Source of the DNA: Plantibacter sp. PA-3-X8
GTDB taxonomy: Bacteria; Actinomycetota; Actinomycetes; Actinomycetales; Microbacteriaceae
Assembly (NCBI RefSeq): GCF_003856975.1
Contig: NZ_CP033107.1
Location: 1,426,001 to 1,490,000 of the forward strand
Direction of reading: 5' to 3'
Length of the DNA stretch: 64,000 nt
Shown: positions 45,078 to 52,083 of the stretch, piece after piece
Layout: every line of letters begins with the position of its first letter
Position numbering within the stretch: position 1 is the stretch's first letter
The notes under the pieces: model-generated
The model's database searches: none
Seen by the model: only the letters and a program-made list of their open reading frames with translations
What the model was told of the DNA's origin: nothing
Translations under genes and position numbers: made by a program

Positions 45078-45776
45078 TCAGACTGACGACACGATGGTCG
45101 CGGCGCCCTCGATGAGGCGGGCCGCGATCTCGGTCTCGGGGCGGCTGCTCGAGACGTAGACGACCGCGAGGGCGGCTGCTGGCGAGCCGTGCGCCGAGAG
45201 TGGGACCGCGACGGCGCGGAGACCGGTGATGACCTCGTCGTGGCTCGACGCCCAGCCCTGTTCGCGGACCACGGCCAGCTCGGCGCGGTGATCGTCGTCG
45301 AGGGCGTCCGGCCACTGCGCTTCCGACAGACGGGACGCGATCGCCTTGCCGGGAGCGCCGACGCCGACCGGGTGCCGGGTGCCTGGCCGCTGCGCGATCG
45401 ACCCCATCGTGTGCCGTGGCTCGACGCTGACGAGGGTGACGATCTCGTCGCCGTCCAGCACGGTGAGGAAGCAGGTCATGCCGAGCTCGTTCGCGATCGC
45501 CGTCAGCTCGGGCAGGGCGGCGGCCTGCAGGTCGTGCGAGACGCTGGCGGCGAGGGCTGCCAGGCGCGATCCGAGCGCGATCCGTCCGGCACCGTCGCGG
45601 ACGACCAGGCGGTGGTCTTCGAGCGTGCGCAGCAGCCGGTAAGTGACGCTGCGGTGCAGGCCGAGCGTCGCGCTCAGGGTGTCGATCGTAAGCGGAGTGC
45701 GCGCGTCGGCGAGGACCTCGAGGATCCGGATGCCGCGCGAGAGCGTCTGGGAGTGGGCGCTGCTGGCATCGGTCAC
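45078..45776 (-). CDS. IclR family transcriptional regulator
   Basis: A 232-residue regulator with an N-terminal winged HTH (LSRGIRILEVLADARTPLTI, then TLSATLGLHRSVTYRLLRTL) and a C-terminal IclR effector domain (GVGAPGKAIASRLSEAQWPD, GLRAVAVPLSAHG). It abuts the hpa cluster and may regulate part of it, but it lacks an obvious operator. TAGGGT ends 6 nt before the GTG at 45776, indicating a leaderless transcript. A family-A repeat and the TolB-like gene lie upstream on the same strand. Confidence 0.87.
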   Translation of the reverse strand: MTDASSAHSQTLSRGIRILEVLADARTPLTIDTLSATLGLHRSVTYRLLRTLEDHRLVVRDGAGRIALGSRLAALAASVSHDLQAAALPELTAIANELGMTCFLTVLDGDEIVTLVSVEPRHTMGSIAQRPGTRHPVGVGAPGKAIASRLSEAQWPDALDDDHRAELAVVREQGWASSHDEVITGLRAVAVPLSAHGSPAAALAVVYVSSSRPETEIAARLIEGAATIVSSV

Positions 45777-45801
45777 GGTCCGACCCTATCGACGAGCCCC
45801 C

Positions 45802-45858
45802 TGAGTTGCCCGGATCGGTGCGATTCTTCGCCGAAACCGCGCAGAATCGGGCGATTCA
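45802..45858. repeat. 57-bp palindromic repeat, family A copy 2
   Basis: TGAGTTGCCC at the left end and GGGCGATTCA at the right, with less perfect interior pairing (CGGATCGGTGCG / CGCGCAGAATC). The right-hand TCA (45856-45858) is the stop of the TolB-like gene. It lies in the gap upstream of the leaderless IclR gene. Confidence 0.82.
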
Positions 45859-46740
45859 GCTCGTGATCGGGTAGGCGACGAAGGCGAACCGTGAGCTGTC
45901 GGGGGCCCAGCTGTTCACGTTGAGCGTGCCCTGGCCGCCGAACAACGGGTAGCGGCGGAGCGGGGTCGCCCAGTCGTCGGTCGAGACGAGCCGGACCTCG
46001 ACGTCGAGGTCGGCGGGGTGTCCGATCGTGCCGGCGGGGAAGGCGATGTACGAGGCCAGTCGAGCATCGGGGGAGAGGTGCGGGAACCAGTCGATGGTGT
46101 CGCTCACGACGAGCTGCTCGAGCTCGCCGCCGCCGTCCGGGATCCGCGCGAGCTGGGCATGGCCCGGGGCCGTGCCGAAGTGTTCCGTGTTGCAGAGCAG
46201 CCACCGGCCGTCGGGCGACCACTCCGGGCCGTCGAGGTGGCCGTCGCCCGTGTCGAGGACGGTGACGGGACCGCCACCTTCGACCGCCGGAGCGATCGCG
46301 AGCCGACCGGGGTGCTCGAAGCCTTCGAGTTCGACGTACGCGATCCGCGTGCCGTCGGGTGAGACGCCGTGGAGGAAGTGCCACCGGTCGTCGTCGGCGG
46401 TGAGCTTCGTGACCGGTCCGCCGGTGAGGGCACCGCGGTAGATGTGACCGTCCATCGCCGAGAGGAGTATGTGTTCGCCGTCGGGGTCGAGGACGTGGTC
46501 GTTGTTGAGCTCGGGGAGGCCGTGGAAGTCGATCGGCGTGAGCCCCGCGGTCGGGTCGTCGATCGTGAGCGCCCAGAGTCGCCCGTTGCCGTTGAGGTAC
46601 AGCGTCCGGCCGTCGAGGGACCAGTTCGGCGCTTCGATGAGGAGTTCGTCGGTCTCGAAGAGGAGGACGGGCGCGTCATCGTGCGGCCCGCCGAGCAGGA
46701 CGCTGGAACGCTGGCCGGGGACGAGGGCGCGGAAGGTCAT
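45856..46740 (-). CDS. TolB-like beta-propeller protein
   Basis: A 294-residue protein with repeated WD40-like/PD40 blades: APNWSLDGRTLYLNGNGRLW, VLDPDGEHILLSAMDGHIYR, GVSPDGTRIAYVELEGFEHP, EWSPDGRWLLCNTEHFGTAP, WAPDSSRFAFVAYPITS. There is no signal peptide or lipobox, so it is probably cytoplasmic, unlike secreted TolB. Function unknown; the pattern also occurs in prolyl-oligopeptidase-like sensors. GGAGG lies 11 nt before the ATG, and a GACGAT box ends 6 nt before it. Confidence 0.78.
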   Translation of the reverse strand: MTFRALVPGQRSSVLLGGPHDDAPVLLFETDELLIEAPNWSLDGRTLYLNGNGRLWALTIDDPTAGLTPIDFHGLPELNNDHVLDPDGEHILLSAMDGHIYRGALTGGPVTKLTADDDRWHFLHGVSPDGTRIAYVELEGFEHPGRLAIAPAVEGGGPVTVLDTGDGHLDGPEWSPDGRWLLCNTEHFGTAPGHAQLARIPDGGGELEQLVVSDTIDWFPHLSPDARLASYIAFPAGTIGHPADLDVEVRLVSTDDWATPLRRYPLFGGQGTLNVNSWAPDSSRFAFVAYPITS

Positions 46741-46762
46741 GCGCCCATCGTCCTCCAGTCCG

Positions 46763-46798
46763 TCGTGATCCGGGAGGATCGTTCCTCCCGGATCACGA
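46763..46798 (-). terminator. Stem-loop terminator after the F420-type reductase gene
   Basis: A perfect 16-bp stem (TCGTGATCCGGGAGGA with its complement) and a 4-nt loop (TCGT), 8 bp beyond the reductase stop. No U-tract follows on the minus strand, as is common in actinobacteria. Confidence 0.82.
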
Positions 46799-46806
46799 TC
46801 CGACGA

Positions 46807-47379
46807 CTACTTGACGAGCGCGAACCCCGCGGTCCAGGAGATCTTCTCCGACGCCGCCAGCGTGAGCTGCAGGAAGCCGATCGCCTCGAGTTCGTGGGCG
46901 CGCTTCAGGGACCCGGCGTCGACGGCCTCGAGGCCACCGGCGGTCACGAGCTGCTGGAGTGCGGCCTTGGCGTCGGCGTCGTCCCCGGCGATGAGGACCG
47001 TGGTGGCCACGTCGCCGACCTGCTTCGCGGCGAGGGTAGCGGCGAAGTTCGTGTTGAAGGCCTTGAGGACGTGGGAGGTCGGGAGCTTCGCCTGCAGTTC
47101 CGCTGCAGCCGAGCTGCCGGCGGGGACGGTGAGGCCGTCGAAGGTCGAGAAGTCGAGTGGGTTGGTGATGTCGACGACGACCTTGCCCGCGAGCTGGTCG
47201 GCGTACTGCTCGACGATCGTCGCGAGGGCCGGGTAGGGGACCGCGAGGACGACGACGTCGCCGGTGATCGTACCGGTCTCGGCCGATCCGAGGTGGTCGA
47301 CGGAGGCGCCGCCTGCTGCGAGGACGCCGGCGATGGCGCTGCCCATGTTGCCGGTTCCGAAGATGGTGACGTTCGTCAT
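46807..47379 (-). CDS. NADPH-dependent F420 reductase-like (NpdG/ProC-fold) protein
   Basis: A 190-residue Rossmann protein: VTIFGTGNMGSAIAGVLAAG (cofactor motif), VVVLAVPYPALATIVEQYAD and VVDITNPLDFSTFDGLTVPA fit NADP oxidoreductase, coenzyme F420-dependent. The family includes F420H2:NADP oxidoreductases and metabolite reductases; the exact partner cannot be told. ATG 47379 has GAGAAGGAGC upstream. Divergent from MarR with two operators between. Confidence 0.85.
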   Translation of the reverse strand: MTNVTIFGTGNMGSAIAGVLAAGGASVDHLGSAETGTITGDVVVLAVPYPALATIVEQYADQLAGKVVVDITNPLDFSTFDGLTVPAGSSAAAELQAKLPTSHVLKAFNTNFAATLAAKQVGDVATTVLIAGDDADAKAALQQLVTAGGLEAVDAGSLKRAHELEAIGFLQLTLAASEKISWTAGFALVK

Positions 47380-47419
47380 GACGATGCTCCTTCTCGTGGC
47401 CGCCTGGTCACGGGTCAAT

Positions 47420-47468
47420 TGGTTGTTGGTACAACTAACGTAACACCGGTTAGTTGTAGGCGCAACTA
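47420..47468. promoter_or_regulatory. Two MarR operators in the divergent reductase/MarR gap
   Basis: TGGTTGTTGGTACAACTA (47420-47437) and TAGTTGTAGGCGCAACTA (47451-47468) share GTTG-N6-CAACTA. The second overlaps a -35-like TTAGTT (47450-47455), 17 nt upstream of the MarR -10 TACGCT (47473-47478). Both point to autoregulation and control of the reductase by the adjacent MarR. Confidence 0.83.
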
Positions 47469-47484
47469 TTGCTACGCTGGAGGT

Positions 47485-47967
47485 ATGACCGAGACACGAT
47501 GGCTGAGCGGCGACGAGCAACGCTCCTGGGTGCGCTTCGCCGCGGTGCTCGAGCTCCTGCCGGCCGCGCTCGACCTCCAGCTCACGCGGGACGAGCACCT
47601 GACGCACTTCGACTACTTCACGCTCGCGATGCTGTCTGAGACCCCGGGCCGCACGTTGCGCACCTCGGCGCTCGCGGCCCGGACGAACGCGACGCTGCCT
47701 CGTTTGTCGCGGGTGCTGACGCGCTTGGAGGAGGCGGGCTTCGTGGCACGGACACCGTGCCCGGAGGATCGACGGGCGACGAACGTGACGCTCACCGATG
47801 CGGGCTGGGACAAGGTCGTCCAGGCCGCGCCGGGCCACGTCGAGCACGTGCGGTCCCTGGTCCTCGACGCACTGACGCCGGCCCAGATCGAGCAGCTCGG
47901 CGAGATCTCCGCAGCCCTCCTGACGAAGCTCGACCCCGACGGCCGGATGTTCGCCAGCGAGGCCTGA
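47485..47967 (+). CDS. MarR family transcriptional regulator
   Basis: A 160-residue winged-helix regulator: RTLRTSALAARTNATLPRLS is the recognition helix region and RVLTRLEEAGFVARTPCPED then RRATNVTLTDAGW the wing. It is divergent from the F420-type reductase with two inverted repeats between. TACGCT ends 6 nt before ATG 47485, so translation is likely leaderless. A phenolic ligand is typical of the family but not shown here. Confidence 0.9.
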   Translation: MTETRWLSGDEQRSWVRFAAVLELLPAALDLQLTRDEHLTHFDYFTLAMLSETPGRTLRTSALAARTNATLPRLSRVLTRLEEAGFVARTPCPEDRRATNVTLTDAGWDKVVQAAPGHVEHVRSLVLDALTPAQIEQLGEISAALLTKLDPDGRMFASEA

Positions 47968-48061
47968 TCTCCGTCACCTGGGGGATTCGCGGCGCTCGAG
48001 GGCTGCGTAGCGTGGGGCTCGACGTCGTGGACACCACCGAGCGCGACGCGGATCGGAGCGA

Positions 48062-48346
48062 ATGATGACCGGATCGACGCAGCCCGAACCTGCACCACAC
48101 GGGGACGAGGTGCCCCAGGACGGTCCCGCCGCGGCGGAGCCCGAGTCGACGCCGCCACCCACATCGATGAACGGCGGGACGACCTCCGTCTGGTACTTCG
48201 TCGGCGCCACGTTCCTCTTCGCCGGACCCCTGATCTTCGGTGTCGACGACTTCGGATTCTTCCGGATCATCACCCTCGTCCTCGGTGCGGTCGTCATGGT
48301 CGCCGGGTTCGTCGTGCTGCGACGCGAGAGCGGCAAGCGATCCTGA
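48062..48346 (+). CDS. Small membrane protein with two TM segments
   Basis: A 94-residue protein. A Pro/Glu-rich, probably disordered N-terminus of about 40 residues is followed by TM segments SVWYFVGATFLFAGPLIFGV and ITLVLGAVVMVAGFVVLRRE. The length and layout match small conserved actinobacterial membrane proteins of unknown role. GGAG lies 5 nt before ATG 48062 and a second ATG follows at 48065. Confidence 0.7.
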   Translation: MMTGSTQPEPAPHGDEVPQDGPAAAEPESTPPPTSMNGGTTSVWYFVGATFLFAGPLIFGVDDFGFFRIITLVLGAVVMVAGFVVLRRESGKRS

Positions 48347-48364
48347 GGGCGCTGTCGCCGGGCC

Positions 48365-48392
48365 GGCTCGCCAACCGTCCAAACGGCGAGCC
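48365..48392. terminator. Stem-loop between convergent genes
   Basis: GGCTCGCC (48365-48372) and GGCGAGCC (48385-48392) form a perfect 8-bp stem with a 12-nt loop. It lies between the small membrane protein gene and the convergent aminotransferase. Confidence 0.6.
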
Positions 48393-48438
48393 GTTCAACC
48401 GGCGAGCCGTTCAGCCCGCGAGCCGGTCAGCCCGCGAG
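48384..48438. repeat. Tandem 16-bp repeat at the aminotransferase 3' end
   Basis: Three full units (CGGCGAGCCGTTCAAC, CGGCGAGCCGTTCAGC, CCGCGAGCCGGTCAGC) and a partial fourth are adjacent. The stop codon of the aminotransferase (48427-48429) lies within the array, so repeat-number change could extend or alter the 3' end or terminator. Confidence 0.75.
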
Positions 48439-49635
48439 GAAAGCCCTGATGCCATCGAGCAGGCGGTCGACGTCCTCGTCCGAGGTGTACGGGGCGACGC
48501 CGACGCGGAGGCCGCCGACGTCCTCGAGGCCCAGCGCCGCGAACGGCTCGACCGCGTAGAACGAGCCAGCCGGTGCGAGGACGTCGCGAGCGGCGAGGAA
48601 CGCGGCCGCGTCGGCGGAACGCCTGCCCGGGAACGTCATGAACAGCGTCGCCGTGCGCTCGGCGGCTTGCGAGTGCAGCTCGACGAGCGGGCCGAGGTCG
48701 GCGAGCTCGTCCTCGATACGGGTGCGCAGCGCGAGTTCCCGCTGGTGGACGGCTGCGGCTGAGGCGACGAGACGGTCACGTCGCGTCGTGGCCTCACCGG
48801 GGTCGATCGACGCGAGCACGCCAATGGCCGCCGTCACGCCAGCCATGAGCTCGTAGGGCAGCGTGCCGAACTCGAAGCGCTCGGGCACCACGTTCGTCGA
48901 CGGCAGCAGCTTGTCGGGGTGGATCGACTCGAGCAGCGCCGGCGACGCGGCGAGGACACCGCAGTGCGGCCCGAAGAACTTGTACGGCGAGCAGACGAAG
49001 AAGTCGGCGCCGAGGGCCTCGACGTCGACGACGTGGTGGGCCGTGTAGTGGACGCCGTCGACCCAGACGAGCGCGCCGACCGCGTGCGCCCGGTCGGCGA
49101 TCGTCCGCACCGGCGGGATGGTGCCGAGGAGGTTCGACGCTGCGGTCACGGCGACGAGCCGGGTGCGCTCGCCGAGGGTCGCGTCCAGCGACTCGAGGTC
49201 GAGCTCGCCGGTCGTGGCATCGAGCTCGATCCAGCGCACCGTCGCGCCGGCGCGTTCCGCGGCCTGGACCCACGGGCGGACGTTCGCGTCGTGGTCCAGT
49301 CGGGACACCACCACCTCGTCGCCCGCCGTCCAGCCGCGGGACAGGTGCTTCGCGAAGTCGTAGGTGAGCTGGGTCGCGCTGCGACCGTAGACGATGCCGC
49401 TCGGGTCGGCGGCGAGGAGGTCCGCCATCGCAGCGCGGAAGGCGACGACCGCGTCGTCAGCCCGTCGTTCGGAGGCGACCGAGGTCCCTCGGTTCGAGAG
49501 CGGCCCGGTGAGGGTGTCGAGGATGGCCTGGCCGACGGCGAGCGGCGTCTGGGTGCCGCCGGGGCCGTCGAAGTGGGCGATGCCCGAGGCGAGGGAGGGG
49601 AACGCGGTGCGGAGGAGGGCGACGTCGAGGGTCAT
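48427..49635 (-). CDS. Class V aminotransferase, cysteine desulfurase-like
   Basis: A 402-residue PLP enzyme. FDGPGGTQTPLAVGQAILDT, RSATQLTYDFAKHLSRGWTA, DHDANVRPWVQAAERAGATV and the PLP lysine in CSPYKFFGPHCG are clear. The cysteine of true desulfurases is not obvious, so the substrate could be another amino acid. Family members (SufS-like EgtE and relatives) vary in reaction. CAGGAT ends 6 nt before the ATG at 49635 (leaderless). It is divergent from the FBP-domain leader region. Confidence 0.85.
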   Translation of the reverse strand: MTLDVALLRTAFPSLASGIAHFDGPGGTQTPLAVGQAILDTLTGPLSNRGTSVASERRADDAVVAFRAAMADLLAADPSGIVYGRSATQLTYDFAKHLSRGWTAGDEVVVSRLDHDANVRPWVQAAERAGATVRWIELDATTGELDLESLDATLGERTRLVAVTAASNLLGTIPPVRTIADRAHAVGALVWVDGVHYTAHHVVDVEALGADFFVCSPYKFFGPHCGVLAASPALLESIHPDKLLPSTNVVPERFEFGTLPYELMAGVTAAIGVLASIDPGEATTRRDRLVASAAAVHQRELALRTRIEDELADLGPLVELHSQAAERTATLFMTFPGRRSADAAAFLAARDVLAPAGSFYAVEPFAALGLEDVGGLRVGVAPYTSDEDVDRLLDGIRAFLAG

Positions 49636-49701
49636 GCGTCCATCCTGCCGCGCCGGGAGCCTGAACGGGCGGACCAGGGGAGCGAGCGCGCCATCGCTTG
49701 A

Positions 49702-49824
49702 TACAGTGCCTGTGTGTCCATGCTCATCGCTCCGCCCCGTGTCGGGCGTCTGGAGGTCGTCGGCGTCCGCAACGCCGGCCCGAGAGAGCAGCGCACCCGG
49801 TCGACCACCTCACCCACCCGGTGA
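49702..49824 (+). other. Putative promoter and 36-codon leader ORF upstream of the FBP-domain gene
   Basis: An extended -10 TGATACAGT ends at 49707, 6 nt before GTG 49714, the same spacing seen at other leaderless genes here. The GTG opens a 36-codon frame (VSMLIAPPRVGRLEVVGVRN, then AGPREQRTR) ending in TGA at 49822-49824. A perfect 7-bp stem (CCTCACC / GGTGAGG, 49808-49826) covers that stop. Two further small stems (49846-49859, 49910-49926) follow. The rest of the 327-bp gap has no gene I can support, although a long frame overlapping the FBP start by ATGA is open. Confidence 0.45.
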
Positions 49825-49962
49825 GGACGTCGGCCTCGTCCATCGCGCTCGTCCGAGCGACGACGACGGGGCCGCGCACCCTGACGCACCCACCGCAGCG
49901 CACCGACGCGCGGAGGGTCTCTCCGCCGTCTCCACGACGGCCCAGCCGAAACCGGTGAACCC

Positions 49963-50457
49963 ATGATCCCCCTGAACGAATCCCAGATCCGAGCCTCCTT
50001 CGTCAACGCATCTCGCAAGGAGGTCAGTGACGTGAGCCTTCCTGCCGACCTCGACACGCTCGACTTCGAGGCGCGTGACTTCCTCGGGTGGCGCGACAGG
50101 AAGCTGCCGCGACGCGCGTACGTGGTCGCGATCGTCGACGGCGAGCCCGTCGGCATCCTGCTCCGGCAGGCCGACGCGACGCCCCGCACGAGACCGCAGT
50201 GCGCGTGGTGCCAGGACATCACGCTCAGCAACGACGTCGTGTTCTACAGCGCGAAGCGCGCCGGTCAGGCAGGCAAGAACGGCGACACCGTCGGCACACT
50301 CGTCTGCGCCGACTTCCAGTGCTCGGCCAACGTGCGGAAGCTGCCGCCGCTCGCCTACGTCGGTTTCGACGCGGAGGCGGCCCGCCAGGAGCGCATCGCG
50401 ACGCTCAGCGTCCGCGCCGCGTCCTTCGCCTCCTCGGTCCTGAACGGCGTCGGCTGA
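49963..50457 (+). CDS. FBP-domain (FusB-like EF-G-binding type) protein
   Basis: A 164-residue protein. The C-terminal treble-clef zinc module is marked by CAWCQDITL and LVCADFQCSANVRKLPPLAY (four Cys), characteristic of the FBP C-terminal domain. FusB/C proteins of this fold bind elongation factor G and confer fusidic-acid resistance; chromosomal relatives in actinobacteria may help ribosome release or translation. It is shorter than FusB and has little of the N-terminal helical domain. The ribosome-binding site is weak; it follows a leader region. Confidence 0.82.
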   Translation: MIPLNESQIRASFVNASRKEVSDVSLPADLDTLDFEARDFLGWRDRKLPRRAYVVAIVDGEPVGILLRQADATPRTRPQCAWCQDITLSNDVVFYSAKRAGQAGKNGDTVGTLVCADFQCSANVRKLPPLAYVGFDAEAARQERIATLSVRAASFASSVLNGVG

Positions 50458-50470
50458 GCTCCTGACCCGC

Positions 50471-50527
50471 TGAGTCGCCCGGATCTGCACGAAATCAGCC
50501 CGTTTTCGTGCAGATCCGGGCGATTCA
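50471..50527. repeat. 57-bp palindromic repeat, family A copy 3
   Basis: The cleanest copy: TGAGTCGCCCGGATCTGCAC and a near-perfect reverse complement, with arms of about 24 bp and an 8-nt loop. The right-hand TCA (50525-50527) is the stop of the TetR gene. It lies 13 bp beyond the FBP-gene stop. Confidence 0.9.
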
Positions 50528-51130
50528 AGCCTCGGGAGTGAGGCCCCGCCAGAAGAGGTCGACGGCGCTCGTCACGAGGTCGTCGGCCGGGACGCCGTCA
50601 AGCAGGCCGCCAGAGGCGAGTACGGCGATGCCGTGGAAGGTCGCGAAGGCGACGAGCGCGATGTGGTGCGGATCGCCGGCGGTGATCGCGCGGATCTCCT
50701 GCCCGGTGGTGACGACCCGGACGACGATCTCCATCGAGGCGTGACCGGCGGCGAGCAGCTCCTCCCGGGCATCGGGCGCGTGCTTGAGGCCGAACATGAG
50801 CGAGAGGAGCGTCGGCTGAGCGAGCGCGAAGCCGACATACGCTCGGGCCAGTGCGTCGACCTGTTCACGGGCCCCTGACGACGAGGTGACCTCGGCTCCG
50901 GTCGCCCGCTCGAGCGACGCGGAGAGGCGACGGAAACCGTCTTCGGCGAGCGCGTCGAGGAGGGCCTGCTTGTCGCGGAAATGGCGGCTCGGTGCCGCGT
51001 GGCTGACGCCGGCGTCACGGGCCAGTCGGCGCAGCGACAGCTCGTCGACGCCGTCCGTCTCGAGACTGGCTGCGGCGGCCTCGAGGAGGGTCCGGCGGAG
51101 GTCTCCGTGGTGATAGGGCTGAGCTGGCAC
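50525..51130 (-). CDS. TetR family transcriptional regulator (WHG-domain type)
   Basis: A 201-residue regulator. HTH about 10-60: YHHGDLRRTLLEAAAASLET, LSLRRLARDAGVSHAAPSRH, FRDKQALLDALA. The C-terminus ends DLFWRGLTPEA; the C-terminal domain includes a TetR_C_33/WHG-like pattern. It is divergent from the SDR gene with two operators in between. TAGGCT ends 6 nt before GTG 51130 (leaderless). Its stop lies in a family-A repeat. Confidence 0.88.
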   Translation of the reverse strand: MPAQPYHHGDLRRTLLEAAAASLETDGVDELSLRRLARDAGVSHAAPSRHFRDKQALLDALAEDGFRRLSASLERATGAEVTSSSGAREQVDALARAYVGFALAQPTLLSLMFGLKHAPDAREELLAAGHASMEIVVRVVTTGQEIRAITAGDPHHIALVAFATFHGIAVLASGGLLDGVPADDLVTSAVDLFWRGLTPEA

Positions 51131-51148
51131 GAGACGAGCCTACCGCCA

Positions 51149-51198
51149 TGTTGACATTGACAACACGAGCGAACACGGCAATGATGTCACTGACAACA
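51149..51198. promoter_or_regulatory. Two TetR operators between the divergent TetR and SDR genes
   Basis: TGTTGACATTGACAACA (51149-51165) and TGATGTCACTGACAACA (51182-51198) are 17-bp inverted repeats with consensus TGTTGTCAnTGACAACA, centres 33 bp apart. The first covers the -35/spacer of both genes and contains TTGACA (51157-51162) for the SDR; the second overlaps its -10-like AATGAT (51180-51185). Confidence 0.85.
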
Positions 51199-51228
51199 TT
51201 CGTGCACCGCCAGCTGAAGGATTCCCCC

Positions 51229-52029
51229 ATGACACTCGATCTCCGCGGTGGCACCGCACTCATCACGGGCGCGAGCTCCGGCCTCGGCGTCGAGTTCGCC
51301 AGACGGTTCGCGAACCGCGGGTCGAACCTGGTGCTCGTCGCCAGGCGCGCGGATCGCCTCGAGGCGCTGGCGGCCGAACTCCGGTCCGCCTCGGGTGTCG
51401 AGGTCACGGTCGTGCCGGCCGACCTCGGCGTCGCGGGTGCCGCCGAGTCACTCCACGAGGAGCTGGATCGCCGCGGCATCCGGATCACCTCGCTCGTCAA
51501 CAACGCCGGGTTCGGCAGCCACGGTGCCTTCGACCAGGCGGACGCGGAGCGCATGACGGGAGAGATCCAACTCAACGTCGGGACGCTCGTCGGGCTCACG
51601 CGTGCATTCATGCCGCAGCTGCTCGAGGGCTCCGGCGCCCTGGTGACGGTCGCGAGCACCGCTGCCTACCAGCCGACGCCGGGCATGGCTGTGTACGGCG
51701 CGACGAAGGCGTTCGTGCTGAGCTTCACCGAGGCGCTCTGGGCAGAGGCCCGTGGCACCGGGCTGCGGGTGCTCGCCGTGAGCCCCGGGCCGACCAAGAC
51801 CGAATTCTTCGACGTCGTCGGGAGCGAAGACGCTGCCGTCGGACGCAAGCAGACGAGCGCGCAGGTCATGGATACCGCGTTCCGCGCGCTCGACCGGGCT
51901 GACGGTGGCCCCAGTGTCGTGTCCGGCCGCAGCAACCACCTCACCGCGCTCGCGACCCGGCTGCTGTCGCGTCGCACGCTCGCGCGCACGAGCGCCCGCG
52001 TCCTCGGCGGCGTGCGGATGGCCCGCTGA
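51229..52029 (+). CDS. SDR family oxidoreductase
   Basis: A 266-residue classical SDR: ALITGASSGLGVEFARRFAN (cofactor), LVNNAGFGSHGAFDQADAER, the catalytic Ser in VASTAAYQPT, Tyr-x3-Lys in YGATK, and VSPGPTKTEFF. It belongs to the DltE/acyl-CoA-like SDR branch. ATG 51229 has GAAGGA 7 nt upstream; earlier in-frame ATGs would run through the operators. It is the likely target of the divergent TetR. Confidence 0.9.
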   Translation: MTLDLRGGTALITGASSGLGVEFARRFANRGSNLVLVARRADRLEALAAELRSASGVEVTVVPADLGVAGAAESLHEELDRRGIRITSLVNNAGFGSHGAFDQADAERMTGEIQLNVGTLVGLTRAFMPQLLEGSGALVTVASTAAYQPTPGMAVYGATKAFVLSFTEALWAEARGTGLRVLAVSPGPTKTEFFDVVGSEDAAVGRKQTSAQVMDTAFRALDRADGGPSVVSGRSNHLTALATRLLSRRTLARTSARVLGGVRMAR

Positions 52030-52083
52030 GTCGCCCGGATCTGCACGAAATTCGCCCGCTTTCGCGCAGATTCGGGCGACTCA
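52027..52083. repeat. 57-bp palindromic repeat, family A copy 4
   Basis: TGAGTCGCCCGGATCTGCAC at the left end, near-complement at the right. Both ends serve as stop codons: TGA 52027-52029 ends the SDR gene and TCA 52081-52083 ends the convergent DUF559-type gene, so the whole repeat is the shared 3' junction. Confidence 0.9.

Noticed and set aside
49394..49966. A 190-residue frame ending in an ATGA overlap with the FBP gene
   Set aside because: Its first half is antisense to the aminotransferase and its second half has weak codon bias and no motif; a coupled translation cannot be excluded but is not supported.
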